From IMG/VR virus record IMGVR_UViG_3300011113_000344, positions 1 to 64,000 of that record: 64,000 nt of DNA; one strand, given 5' to 3'. Positions 9,021 to 18,300 of the stretch are shown here, in pieces. The translations under genes were made by a program, and so were the position numbers. Each line of letters starts with the position of its first letter. Within the stretch, counting starts at the first letter, position 1. A model generated the notes under the pieces. That model saw only the letters and a list, made by a program, of their open reading frames with translations. It ran no database searches and was not told the origin of the DNA. This DNA comes from a virus.

Positions 9021-10397
9021 TTAATTTGTGTTCAACATTTGATTTCTACGGATAAAAGCTTCTTTTGCTCTCGTAGCGTTGTCTTTTTGTTTCTCCTCTT
9101 TGTGTCCGAGAAGAGTTGTTTGAGATTCGGTATCAATAATCAAATATTCATTATCAAATTTACAGTTTTGCCATATAATACCGTCCTTACCTATTCTTGA
9201 TTTAAGAAGGGTCATAGTTGCCATTTTGTGGTCTTTTTGTTCAATAGTTTTACCTATCGATAGAATCACGTGAGCAATTTGAGCTTTTTTAATTGAACCA
9301 CCCATTTGGTCACTATTAACCACTTCTGATGAAATAGATTCCCTATTACCTTGAGTAGCGGTCCATATTACTAAATTAAATTCATTTGTCATAGATTCTA
9401 AACTTCTCATTACGGAACCCTCACCTTTCCATTCATCCCCATATTGTGATTTTTCTGGTGATATACAATCAACATAATCAATTATCAATAAGTCTATTTT
9501 TTTTCCTTCAGATAATCTTTTTCTAATTCTTGTTTTTATTTCAGAAATGGTAACAGAATCACTTGGTAATTTTAACAAATCAAGACTCCCCTTACTGTTT
9601 GTACTTTTTTCTAAAACAGCATTTTTTACCAATTCTTTATTATCCGGTTGTTCATCTGGTGAAACACCCGACCATATGGTATAATGTTTACGTTTAATGA
9701 CATCTGTACTATCCTCAAAAAATACTTGAAGTACATTGAAACCGTAGTTATATGCAGTGTTAGCAAATAAAGTTAATAATGTCGATTTCCCTGTACCTGT
9801 TGGTGCTAATACTACACCTAATTCACCTATACCTAAACCACCTTTAAGTACACTGTCTAAACCACTGATACCAGTTGGTATGGGGCACCTATTATCCTTT
9901 TCTAACGCTTGGTCAATGTTTTGAAAAACATCGACGGTCTCATCGGGCGGTAGACCAACTCTAAGTGCTTTCTGTATTATCCCCTCAATTTTATGATATT
10001 CTTGAAATGCCCCGTTTTCAATAATAGTATTGACATGTTTAATCTCTTTTTTGAGATTTTGTTGTTTACAAAAATTTAACGCCTCTTCTTGGACCATAGG
10101 GTCCTCTTTGGTGTTATCCATTAAATCTTGTATCGTATCAAGATGGACTCTAGCAGATTCTTGAGAACCATACTCCATCACAATTGTCTGTGATAAACTC
10201 TGATAATCAGGAATTTTATTATATTTTTGATAATACTCTTTAATGTGTTGGGTAATGTATTTAAATGATTGATTGTCAAAGTATTTGCTTTCAATTACAT
10301 CAATAATTTGTTCTCCATATTTTTTGTTTTCGATAATTGCTTTTAAAAGTGTTTGTTGAAATGATGCTCCTAGAAATCCAAAATTTTTTTCTGACAT
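9021..10397 (-). CDS. Replicative DNA helicase, DnaB/T4 gp41-like
   Basis: A 458-residue RecA-fold hexameric helicase expected to unwind the replication fork 5'-3'. Seen: an N-terminal helical domain (FQQTLLKAIIENKKYGEQII...), linker, then PTGISGLDSVLKGGLGIGEL leading into Walker A APTGTGKST at about residues 199-207, Walker B IDLLIIDYVD at about 301-310, and the later TATQGNRESISSEV and LKSRIGKDG motifs typical of DnaB family proteins. Size matches T4 gp41 (475). No primase gene was recognised nearby. It is flanked by an unknown gene and nrdB. Confidence 0.92.
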   Translation of the reverse strand: MSEKNFGFLGASFQQTLLKAIIENKKYGEQIIDVIESKYFDNQSFKYITQHIKEYYQKYNKIPDYQSLSQTIVMEYGSQESARVHLDTIQDLMDNTKEDPMVQEEALNFCKQQNLKKEIKHVNTIIENGAFQEYHKIEGIIQKALRVGLPPDETVDVFQNIDQALEKDNRCPIPTGISGLDSVLKGGLGIGELGVVLAPTGTGKSTLLTLFANTAYNYGFNVLQVFFEDSTDVIKRKHYTIWSGVSPDEQPDNKELVKNAVLEKSTNSKGSLDLLKLPSDSVTISEIKTRIRKRLSEGKKIDLLIIDYVDCISPEKSQYGDEWKGEGSVMRSLESMTNEFNLVIWTATQGNRESISSEVVNSDQMGGSIKKAQIAHVILSIGKTIEQKDHKMATMTLLKSRIGKDGIIWQNCKFDNEYLIIDTESQTTLLGHKEEKQKDNATRAKEAFIRRNQMLNTN

Positions 10398-10410
10398 GTT
10401 TTTTTATTTT

Positions 10411-10854
10411 TTATAATTCATAATTTAAATACGTTGTTTCCAAATCTTTAGAAGACAATACGTTTGTTAGTTCTGATAAATATCTTTTAAGATATGGACG
10501 AATATCCACAGTATACCTTACCTTCGGGTGATAATAGTTAGCCGGAAACATACTTCTGATAAATACTTCATCACCTAACTTAATTTCCAAAACAAAGTAC
10601 TCTTGAGTACTGTCTAATTTAGTTTCGGAGTCATCCGAATCGTAAAAAAAATCCATGTTATCGTATAGATAATCCATAGTTTTTATTTTTAAATCTTCAC
10701 CAATTTCATCGCAAATATTTTTTACAATGTAGTATAAATCCATAGAATGGCGAATCTGTGGATTGTATTCTCTTACGTTGAAAAACCTTTGACATACGAT
10801 ATTGTTTTCAAGTGTAAGTAGAAATTCGAATTTTAATAGTTCTTGATTATTCAT
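10411..10854 (-). CDS. Hypothetical protein in replication block
   Basis: A 147-residue protein of unknown family, with mixed helix and strand and an acidic patch (YDSDDSETKLDS, about residues 72-83). It overlaps the end of the FEN/RNase H gene by 8 nt and precedes the gp41-like helicase by 13 nt, so it is translated with replication genes. In T4 the accessory factors gp59, gp61 and gp62 sit near such genes, but I see no motif that links it to any of them. Confidence 0.7.
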   Translation of the reverse strand: MNNQELLKFEFLLTLENNIVCQRFFNVREYNPQIRHSMDLYYIVKNICDEIGEDLKIKTMDYLYDNMDFFYDSDDSETKLDSTQEYFVLEIKLGDEVFIRSMFPANYYHPKVRYTVDIRPYLKRYLSELTNVLSSKDLETTYLNYEL

Positions 10855-11869
10855 TTGTTTTGATTTTAATTGTTTTTTTATTTTTTTCTTTTCTTGTTAA
10901 TCTTAAAAATGGGTTTAAAAATTTTATCCATGCATCATCCGATTTTGGTAGTAGTAAAAATAATCCATCCTCAATCATCATCTTCATTGTGTTTTTATAT
11001 GAACGACCCTCTGAATCCATATAATCATCCACTAATAAAGATATTGATTCTTTAGCATCTTCGGTTAAAAATGGGGAATCAAGACTAACTATTTTTTCAT
11101 TAACTTGAAAAAACTCCTCTCCCAAAACACCGTATTTAGTAACACCAGTTATAAAATTAGTTATTGACTTGTTATGTTTATCATTTTCAAACAAATCATT
11201 AAATTTATTTCTTATATATTCTAATGTTAATTGCCTTTCTTTTAATTCAGGAACAGCATTTACCAATTTTGTGATTCCTAAACTTTTTATTCCCGCGATA
11301 TTATCGGATTTATCACCACATATCATTTTAACAAATTTAACATTTTCAATCAAAATTTCTTCTTGTTCGTATGTAAACATATCATTTTGTTGATAAAATT
11401 TACTATACGATGGATTATATATCCTTGTTTTTTCAGAAACTAATTGAGTAAGGTCACCATCCCCTGAAAAAATAATCTTATTTTCATTTGGTGAATTTTG
11501 AACATAATACGCAATCGAGTCATCACTTTCACAATATTCATATTCACCTTGTCTAACATATAGGTCTTCTAAATATTGTTTTATCCTATTTCTTTCTCTT
11601 GTGTATGAATTTAATTCTTCTTCTGTCCTAATTCTAATCCTTCTATTTTGTTTATATTGGTGATAAAAACCTCTTCTAGTTTGTGAACCGTTTTCTCCAT
11701 CCCAAAAAACAACTACTTTATCTAAATGATGTTTATCAATAAAGATACGAATAGTATTGATGAAATGATATATCCCACCAATATGTTCCCCTTTATGAAA
11801 ATGATTTTTTAGTGCAAAAAACCCGATTGTTAGTAAATTATCACCATCTACTAATAATACATTAGACAT
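10847..11869 (-). CDS. 5'-3' exonuclease/RNase H, FEN family
   Basis: A 340-residue PIN/FEN-type nuclease, like T4 Rnh (305 residues), which removes RNA primers and 5' flaps. Seen: metal-binding Asp residues in NVLLVDGDNLLTIGFF, VVVFWDGENGSQTRRGFYHQ (with the following basic helical-arch region), YCESDDSIAYYV and IIFSGDGDLTQLV, followed by the helix-hairpin-helix turn KMICGDKSDNIAGIKSLGIT. The C-terminal part is less conserved. It lies between uvsX and the unknown 147-residue gene. Confidence 0.9.
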   Translation of the reverse strand: MSNVLLVDGDNLLTIGFFALKNHFHKGEHIGGIYHFINTIRIFIDKHHLDKVVVFWDGENGSQTRRGFYHQYKQNRRIRIRTEEELNSYTRERNRIKQYLEDLYVRQGEYEYCESDDSIAYYVQNSPNENKIIFSGDGDLTQLVSEKTRIYNPSYSKFYQQNDMFTYEQEEILIENVKFVKMICGDKSDNIAGIKSLGITKLVNAVPELKERQLTLEYIRNKFNDLFENDKHNKSITNFITGVTKYGVLGEEFFQVNEKIVSLDSPFLTEDAKESISLLVDDYMDSEGRSYKNTMKMMIEDGLFLLLPKSDDAWIKFLNPFLRLTRKEKNKKTIKIKTNE

Positions 11870-11895
11870 TTATCATTATTCTAATTGTTAAACAA

Positions 11896-12897
11896 TCAAG
11901 ATTCATCTGAATCTTCTTCAAAAGTAACTGAGTCTTTTAACTCAAAATCGACCCCACCAATTTTTTCTTTCCAAAAGTTAGAATATTCTTTTTTATATTT
12001 TTCTAACGATTCTTTAGTATCAGGGATATATCCATTATGGACAACAATTACTTTTCCATCTTTAAATCCCAAACCATTAACGTGATTCTTAATTATTGAT
12101 ATCTTTGTTCTAATGGCATATGTAATTTTTCTACCGTCTTTTACCGCATCAATGTGATTGATTCCCGATTTTTTCTGATTACCAAACAAGAAAACCAACG
12201 CGGATGCCAACCAAAGAGCCTCTCCACCTTTTGCTTTAATTTCTGGTTGACCAAAAGGATTATCAGGTAATTCAACCCATGGTTGGTTAACCACAACCAT
12301 TGTTATATAATATGAATTTTCTGAGGAAGGATAGTCTTCTTTTTTTGACTTAGTAATCCTTGCCTGTATCCCCATACCAATTTTGTCTGACAATACACTG
12401 GCGTTGTGTTGTTTTCCCCCTTTACCCTCAAAGGTCATTTTACACGGAATTGAACCTATCGAATCCCAACAAATTAATATGTTCCTTGGAATATCACCAT
12501 TTTCATGAGCATCTATGATTTCATTAATGAAATCAGTTGCTTGTTCAATATACTCAAAAGAATCATTAAAAATGAAATCTCCCGACCATTCACCGTTTTT
12601 ATCTTTTTCCGCTTGAAGTCCCAATTCAACAGCGTGTTCCCATTTCCATTTTCTTTCAGTGATGACAAAAACAACCAAATCACCTCTTCTTTGAGCATCA
12701 ACCGCGGACAATATCATTGCGGTTGTCTTTGATGAATTAGTGTGACCTAAAAACATGTTTATATTACCCATAACAGGACCCGGTAAACCACACGCGTCAT
12801 TGAAGGTTTCACCACAATAATAAAATTTCTCTTCTTTGTATTTTGTTTTAGAAGAAAATTTTGAAATATAATCGAATTCTTTTTTCTTAATTGGCAT
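11896..12897 (-). CDS. UvsX/RecA-like recombinase
   Basis: A 333-residue RecA-fold strand-exchange protein, shorter than T4 UvsX (391). Seen: Walker A GHTNSSKTT at about residues 51-59 in the place of GxxxxGKT, Walker B-like NILICWDSIGSIPCK, the L1-L2 region with KIGMGIQARITKSKK and MVVVNQPWVELPDNPFGQPE, and KAKGGEALWLASALVFLF. It is expected to load on gp32-coated ssDNA and support recombination-dependent replication. It follows the gp32-like gene after a terminator at 12921-12968 with no clear promoter motif seen, so read-through may feed it. Confidence 0.88.
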   Translation of the reverse strand: MPIKKKEFDYISKFSSKTKYKEEKFYYCGETFNDACGLPGPVMGNINMFLGHTNSSKTTAMILSAVDAQRRGDLVVFVITERKWKWEHAVELGLQAEKDKNGEWSGDFIFNDSFEYIEQATDFINEIIDAHENGDIPRNILICWDSIGSIPCKMTFEGKGGKQHNASVLSDKIGMGIQARITKSKKEDYPSSENSYYITMVVVNQPWVELPDNPFGQPEIKAKGGEALWLASALVFLFGNQKKSGINHIDAVKDGRKITYAIRTKISIIKNHVNGLGFKDGKVIVVHNGYIPDTKESLEKYKKEYSNFWKEKIGGVDFELKDSVTFEEDSDES

Positions 12898-12920
12898 TGT
12901 ATATTTTATAATTTTTTGTT

Positions 12921-12968
12921 TAAAAAAATAAGAGCATGGACACAGTGTCTATGATAGTGTCCATGCTC
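12921..12968 (-). terminator. Rho-independent terminator after gp32-like gene
   Basis: On the minus strand a 12-bp perfect stem (GAGCATGGACAC with GTGTCCATGCTC, loop of 13 nt) is followed by TTATTTTTTT. It starts 8 nt after the stop of the ssDNA-binding protein gene. Such a site lets gp32 be made in excess of the downstream genes. Confidence 0.85.
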
Positions 12969-12976
12969 AATCTTAA

Positions 12977-13834
12977 TTAGAATGGTAGTTCGTCGTCTTC
13001 AGTAAAACCTTCTTGTGGGTCAACATAATCAGGTTCTTGTGTTTGTGGTTGTTCTGTTTTATTAGAGCCCCCGATTTTTTCTTCACCTGAAGATGTGGAC
13101 ACCCACTTACCTGTAACGCTGTCCCATTTTGGATTTTGGTCAGTTGCAACCATTTCCAAATACTCTTCTGGTTTTTTCGAATAAACATCAGACCAAATTA
13201 ATGGGTCGTTAATCCAAGAATCCGCAACTGATTTATCTTCATGCAATGGACTTGGGTCCTCGGGGATAATCTGAGTAATTGTGGTATAATCCCTACCATT
13301 ACCTGCTTTTGAAAGGTTCAGATTCAAAATCAAATCTCGTCCTTTTAATGGGTCGGTAATATCACCTTTGTTCCTAAATAAAGGAATCAATTTATCATAA
13401 ACACCTTCACTTTTTGTGTTATACTTAAAACGCCAAAATTTTACACCATCCTGTTCATTATCTCTATCAATCAATTTAACGATAAAGAATTTGCGAGAAC
13501 GATATTGACGAGCAAGTACTTTATCGGATTCAACTCCTGATGTCATTAAACCTTCACGAACTTCATCCAATGGAGAACGTTTTCCCTCTTGTTTTGGGTC
13601 ATAAAGTTTAACCCAATCTCCATTTACTTGGATTTCATGAAAAAAGACCTCTACAAAAGGTGAGCCATCTTTTGCGGGAAGAATCCTAATTCTTTTTTCT
13701 TGACTACGAATACCTTTAGGTAAAACGGTAGTGAAGTATTTTTTCATCCTGTCTTCTTGAGACATTCCAACGGTGCCACTTGTGGCTTGTTTGTTTTTTT
13801 CGTACTGTGCTAGTACTGCTTCTAATGTTGACAT
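12977..13834 (-). CDS. Single-stranded DNA-binding protein, T4 gp32-like but without zinc site
   Basis: A 285-residue protein (T4 gp32 has 301). The N-terminus is short and basic (MSTLEAVLAQYEKNKQ), followed by an OB-fold core with RIRILPAKDGSPFVEVFFHE, KFFIVKLIDRDNEQDGVKFW and GRDLILNLNLSKAGNGRDYT, and a flexible C-terminus that ends in the acidic DDELPF. There is not a single cysteine, so the zinc ribbon of T4 gp32 is absent. The acidic aromatic tip resembles that of bacterial SSB, which binds repair and replication partners. It has its own promoter-like site upstream and a terminator downstream, fitting high expression. Confidence 0.85.
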   Translation of the reverse strand: MSTLEAVLAQYEKNKQATSGTVGMSQEDRMKKYFTTVLPKGIRSQEKRIRILPAKDGSPFVEVFFHEIQVNGDWVKLYDPKQEGKRSPLDEVREGLMTSGVESDKVLARQYRSRKFFIVKLIDRDNEQDGVKFWRFKYNTKSEGVYDKLIPLFRNKGDITDPLKGRDLILNLNLSKAGNGRDYTTITQIIPEDPSPLHEDKSVADSWINDPLIWSDVYSKKPEEYLEMVATDQNPKWDSVTGKWVSTSSGEEKIGGSNKTEQPQTQEPDYVDPQEGFTEDDELPF

Positions 13835-13858
13835 AATTTTTTGTTTTTAATTGTATCT

Positions 13859-13889
13859 AAAATATACGTAATAAAAATCAAATTTCAAA
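13859..13889 (-). promoter_or_regulatory. Bacteroidota-type promoter candidate for gp32-like gene
   Basis: On the minus strand TTTG (13889-13886) is followed after 19 nt by TATATTTT (13866-13859). This matches the known Bacteroides pattern of TTTG at -33 and TAnnTTTG at -7 except for the last base. The leader to the ATG at 13834 would be about 15-20 nt. Confidence 0.45.
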
Positions 13890-13913
13890 ACGTTATCAAT
13901 TTTTTTTTTGTAT

Positions 13914-13990
13914 TGGTAGGGGAAGCGGGACTCGAACCCACAACCTCGTACTCCCAAAGCACGTAATCTAACCAATTGATATATTCCCCT
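13914..13990 (-). tRNA. tRNA-Pro (anticodon UGG), CCA encoded
   Basis: On the minus strand the acceptor stem AGGGGAA pairs with TTCCCCT, the anticodon arm is CGTGC-TTTGGGA-GTACG, and the T arm contains GGTTCGAGTCC. The loop gives anticodon TGG, decoding CCA/CCN proline. The genomic sequence includes the discriminator A and CCA at the 3' end. It is downstream of tRNA-Asp in the same direction. Confidence 0.93.
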
Positions 13991-14042
13991 GTGTTTCCCC
14001 ACCCTGAGATTTGGGGTGAGGAGGAACAAAAGTCCCAAACGC

Positions 14043-14115
14043 GGTTCGTATGGGAATCGAACCCATGACCTTCGCAGTGACAGTGCGATATTGTAACCAA
14101 CTCTACTAACGAACC
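14043..14115 (-). tRNA. tRNA-Asp (anticodon GUC)
   Basis: On the minus strand the acceptor stem GGTTCGT pairs with ACGAACC, the anticodon arm is TCGCA-CTGTCAC-TGCGA giving GTC, and the T arm is TGGGTTCGATTCCCA. The discriminator base is G, as expected for tRNA-Asp. CCA is not encoded. It begins 4 nt after the stop of the upstream 124-residue gene, so it is probably cut from a protein-coding transcript. The 52-nt spacer to tRNA-Pro holds a small hairpin (CACCC/GGGTG). Confidence 0.93.
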
Positions 14116-14119
14116 TAAC

Positions 14120-14494
14120 TTATTCTAAAGTTAAAAGATACAATAATTTATTTAAATTTCCAAGTATTTCGTCTCTTATATTTAATAAATCTGTATCCGC
14201 GGTTCTATCTAAGTCTTCGGAGAATTGTATTAAACCCTCTGTACATGTTTTTATCATATCAGACGGGTTCATTTCTGATAAATTAATTAACTTAATTGTT
14301 TTTGTTTCTTCATCTAAAATAAATCTACCATATTTACCCATCGCTATTTCAACAAAATCATCAATTAAATCCGATAATGCGTCATATGTTTTACCAAATG
14401 CTTCATGTCTAGCAACACCTTTGGTTTGCCAATGATTTATTTTTAATTGTAATTGTAATCCAATTAAAAGGTTTACTTTAGAACTTAAATTCAT
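14120..14494 (-). CDS. Small helical protein, Dps/ferritin-like phage family
   Basis: A 124-residue all-helical protein. The segment LKINHWQTKGVARHEAFGKT followed by YDALSDLIDDFVEIAMGK resembles the first helices of Dps/ferritin-like proteins (N-H-W...H...D...E) and a phage family sometimes listed as DUF5856. The His and Asp/Glu residues could bind iron, but the full di-iron set is not evident. It overlaps the upstream gene by 17 nt and is followed directly by tRNA-Asp. Function unproven. Confidence 0.7.
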   Translation of the reverse strand: MNLSSKVNLLIGLQLQLKINHWQTKGVARHEAFGKTYDALSDLIDDFVEIAMGKYGRFILDEETKTIKLINLSEMNPSDMIKTCTEGLIQFSEDLDRTADTDLLNIRDEILGNLNKLLYLLTLE

Positions 14495-15119
14495 CTTCTT
14501 CTTGTTCTGGATTAAAACTATTTCTTATTGTATCTAAGGAATAATCATCAATATCTTGTTTAGTTAAAACATATTCGTTTTTACCAGACTGTTGCATTTC
14601 TGTTTGTTTTTGAGCAAAAAATTGTTGGGGATTTAAATTAAATGGATACGAATCTAATGACCTTAACTGCAATTTTTCTTGTGGGGTTTTTTCTTTCATA
14701 GTTTCAACTTTATTACCCAATTCATCTATCTTGCTAATAACAGAGTCCATTTGAGATAATTTTTGTTCCAAATCATTTAACTTGGTGAAAACACTATCCA
14801 TTTTATTCACTACTTCCATGTTTTCTGTGTTTTTATCATCTAAATCTTTTTTAATTGATTTAGTCATATTAACCAAGTCAGTTATATCTATTTCTTCTGT
14901 CTCAGGTTCAACAGGTGCACCAGATACTGGTGGTGTGGTGGTGTCGGCTAGTGGTTCAGATGCGGGGTCCATTGCGGTGTCGGCTGGTGGAGCAACTGCA
15001 GGGTCAATGGGTGCGTCGGGTGGTGGTAATTCCGCTTGTTCCATTAAACGTTTAGTGTAATTGTTAATCGCTCTGTGTCGAGCAATTTCTTCCATTAATT
15101 TTTTTTCTAAATTTTTCAT
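14478..15119 (-). CDS. Hypothetical protein with Ala/Pro-rich linker and coiled coil
   Basis: A 213-residue protein of unknown family. Residues about 1-28 are helical and basic. Residues about 30-75 form a low-complexity linker rich in Pro, Ala, Asp and Thr (ADTAMDPASEPLADTTTPPV). Residues about 80-145 are a predicted coiled coil (NKMDSVFTKLNDLEQKLSQM). The C-terminus (FNLNPQQFFAQKQTEMQQSG) is ordered-looking. It lies downstream of a giant baseplate gene in the structural block, so a virion or assembly role is possible. Confidence 0.7.
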   Translation of the reverse strand: MKNLEKKLMEEIARHRAINNYTKRLMEQAELPPPDAPIDPAVAPPADTAMDPASEPLADTTTPPVSGAPVEPETEEIDITDLVNMTKSIKKDLDDKNTENMEVVNKMDSVFTKLNDLEQKLSQMDSVISKIDELGNKVETMKEKTPQEKLQLRSLDSYPFNLNPQQFFAQKQTEMQQSGKNEYVLTKQDIDDYSLDTIRNSFNPEQEEDEFKF

Positions 15120-15120
15120 A

Positions 15121-15321
15121 TTAATCTTGTAAAAGTTGTCTACCGTCTTCAGTTATGAATTTTTTATTTATTCTTTCAACAATACCATCTTTAGACCTTA
15201 TCACATAACACTCACCTGTTTGTAAATCACATTCCTCTGTCTCGGTGTTGTTTAATTTTTTAGTTGTCTTTGTTTTATTCATAAAACTATCTAAAGACTT
15301 ATTAAATTTTTCACTATTCAT
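15121..15321 (-). CDS. Small hypothetical protein
   Basis: A 66-residue protein from the ATG at 15321. A longer frame reaches a TTG at 15348, but the ATG has an A-rich leader and a TATTTATA motif lies inside the longer version, so the ATG is preferred. The N-terminal half is basic (NKTKTTKKLN) and the C-terminal half has ECDLQTGECYVIRSKDG, a short beta-like segment with two Cys. Function unknown. The next gene starts 1 nt after its stop. Confidence 0.65.
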   Translation of the reverse strand: MNSEKFNKSLDSFMNKTKTTKKLNNTETEECDLQTGECYVIRSKDGIVERINKKFITEDGRQLLQD

Positions 15322-15335
15322 TTTTCTTTTTTTTA

Positions 15336-15343
15336 TATAAATA
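15336..15343 (-). promoter_or_regulatory. TATTTATA motif upstream of small gene
   Basis: Exact TATTTATA on the sense strand, 14 nt before the preferred ATG at 15321. It lies in the short gap after the 1930-residue baseplate gene. Confidence 0.4.
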
Positions 15344-15366
15344 TCCAAAAAAAATAAAATATCTAA

Positions 15367-18300
15367 TTATTCCATATTAAAATAAACAACGTCACCATCA
15401 AATAGTTTAAGTTCACTCATTAATTTCTTTGATAATGCAATTCCGTAAGTGCTACTTATAGGACCTATCGCAACAGGACCTTCAGCAACAATCGTTCCTG
15501 AAGATGAATCCAATTGATAATTTGGGTTAACAACGACCGTTTTATTATTATTTGGATTTTTAAAAGTTGTTTTTGCTGTTCTAATTAATTCTGCAGTGAT
15601 TTGTCTTGATAATTGAAAATTAACCATAAAATACTTATAATCGGTATTTTGAATGTCTGAAAATTTAATACCATTTGCAATATTCATACTTGTTGTATCA
15701 TTAATTGTATACCCTGTTCCACCCATTTGTACGACCAATCCTCTTAACCAAACTTGGTTATTATTTCTTACCTTTTGAATGGTTCTTTGTTCATTAAATC
15801 CGTTAAATGGTACGCCAAACTTATTGATACCAACATCTTCTAATTTGTCAATTATTTGCTCACCCTGAATAATTTTACCTCCCCTATCTGTAATATAATT
15901 TATTTTCTGGTACACAACCGTTTCTTGTGTATCAGTTTTATTGGATTCTCTTTGTTTTATTATTCTAGATGCTTTGGATTGTATCTTATCAAATAATATT
16001 CTATAACTGGCCACAAAGGAATCTGTTGGGTCGGGTAGAGATGTATACGGTATTCTCGTACCAGAAAACGTTGTAGATATATTATTTGATTTTATTGTAT
16101 GTGTTACTTCAGTTATCCAATATGAACCTCTAAACATAGGTACATTTTTTAAATAAAAAAACATTGTTGGTTGTATCATAACATTACCCATAGAAGTTAT
16201 GTCGCATTTGTAAGAAGCTTGTTTATAGTAATCAAATAACGAAACGTCAACATTGTATACACCCGCACCTGATGCGGACCTAGCTAAATTCTCCAAAACA
16301 AGAAACGATTCGGATGTGTTTTTTAAACTTGATTGGTCAAGTGTCAGTCCTTTAAATATTCCTTGATTTTGGTCTCCAAAACTAACTTCAAAAGCAACGA
16401 CCCGATTAGACTTTGATAGGTCATTTCTTGAAAAGTTCTCTAAGGAGGTTATCAACAAAGGATTATTGTTTTGACTCCCAATATAAAAACCATCATCTGT
16501 AAACTTATATGGTTTACTGTTTGACATATCCAATCTTTTTGAATTATTTCCAACTAATTGAATAATGATTTTTGGTGTCGATTCTTGGTAATCAACTTCT
16601 AAAAACGTTCCGAACAAATCTGACGCAACTTTTTTTGAGGGTCTTATTTTATTTTTTACATTAACATTGTTTCCATAAAAATTTATGTATGCTGGTAATG
16701 CCCTCATATCCAATCCCGTACCTTGGATTAACATGGATATTGCTCCATACAACGATTGTTTTACATTTTTTGGATGCAAAAGGTTCGTAAACCTATCAAT
16801 GTTAAGATATAATTTATCACCAATATCCCGATTTGCCTTATCTAAAAATAAAAATTCTTCTAACAATAATCTTTGTCCAATCGAATTCCCTGAAGTCCAC
16901 TTATCATTAAATGATTTGAATGTGTTATATAATTCTAATTTTGTGTTATCACTATTATACCCTCTAAACATATCAATTCTTGACGCGGGATTTTTTGATT
17001 TTTTACTATCTAATTTTGGAAAATTAATTAAAAGTTGAGTTAAAAAATGTTTGAATCTAATGTCAGAACCTTTAGAGGTTATATCGCCACCGGTATTTTT
17101 AATAATGATTTCGTTTTTAAGGTAGTTTAAAAAAGAAGACCTACTTGTTGTACCCCCATTTTTTCTATATCCACCATAAATTTGTGCAAGTGGTCTATGT
17201 GTTTTTATATTGTCTTCAGTTAATTTGATATTATTAACACTAAAAAACTCTAAATAATATCCGTCAATATCTTCTCCAATATATAATTTTATAAAATTCT
17301 GATTTGTTGAGTTAATATCAGAAGAACTAAATGATTGTGTTAAATATGTTGTATCAGGATTTGATTTTGTCATTCCATACAATATAAAAGGGTCAATTTC
17401 TTTTGGATTTGATAAACTAAACTGTATTAGATTGTTACTACCTAAAATACTATTGGTTATACTTTCTGCAGCTTCTTTTTGTTTTCGTTTCAAATTATCA
17501 ATTAGTAAATCAATATTGGACAATGATGTGGGGTCTTGTGGTAAATTGGTTTTATCGATAACGCTTAATCTTGTTAATATATCTTGGAATTTTTGAAAAT
17601 TCAAATTATTAAATGGTTTATATGGTAATTCGTCGTTCATTTTTTGACTTGCAAAATCTAAAAAATAACTTTCAAAATATTCGAGGATTGTTGGACTAAA
17701 TGTACCAATTAAATCAATTGCTTTTTTATAATTTGTGGATATAGAATAAGTGTTTCCTGTTGTTCTAAAATATTCATAAGGTGTTGGAAAAGTTTGACCA
17801 GTAAATGAATTAGTTATAGTATCATCTAAAAACCATAAGGTTCTAAAACCAATTTGTTGTACAAAATCAAATGAACCATTACTATAAACAAATATTTTTG
17901 AGCTAGAATAATCACCAATAGATGGTAAAAGAGTGTATGTCTTTTCGTCCGTTTTATACTTTGTATTGTCAACTATCACGTCCCAATAGTTCATTTGTGT
18001 TTTTGTCCTAACTCTATGTATTATACCATTATTCAAAGTATTTGCAGAATATGATGAATTACCCAATGAATTATTGTAATGAGCATAACCATTAACAATT
18101 TGACTATATATTGATTGATAAAAGGGACTCAACCCTACACTTGTGTAACCAGTGTACGATACATTAAGAGTTGAACCGGTTGTTGTTGATACTTTGGGGG
18201 TTATTGTAAAAGTATATCCTGAATTATTATCAAAGAATGTTTGACCTGACAATGGTTTAGTGACATAACTTGAATTTATTGCACCTTCTAAAATGTCATA

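Noticed and set aside
13847-14100. Two short minus-strand ORFs over the tRNA region
   Set aside because: They read through tRNA-Asp and tRNA-Pro, which fold correctly, and show no protein features.
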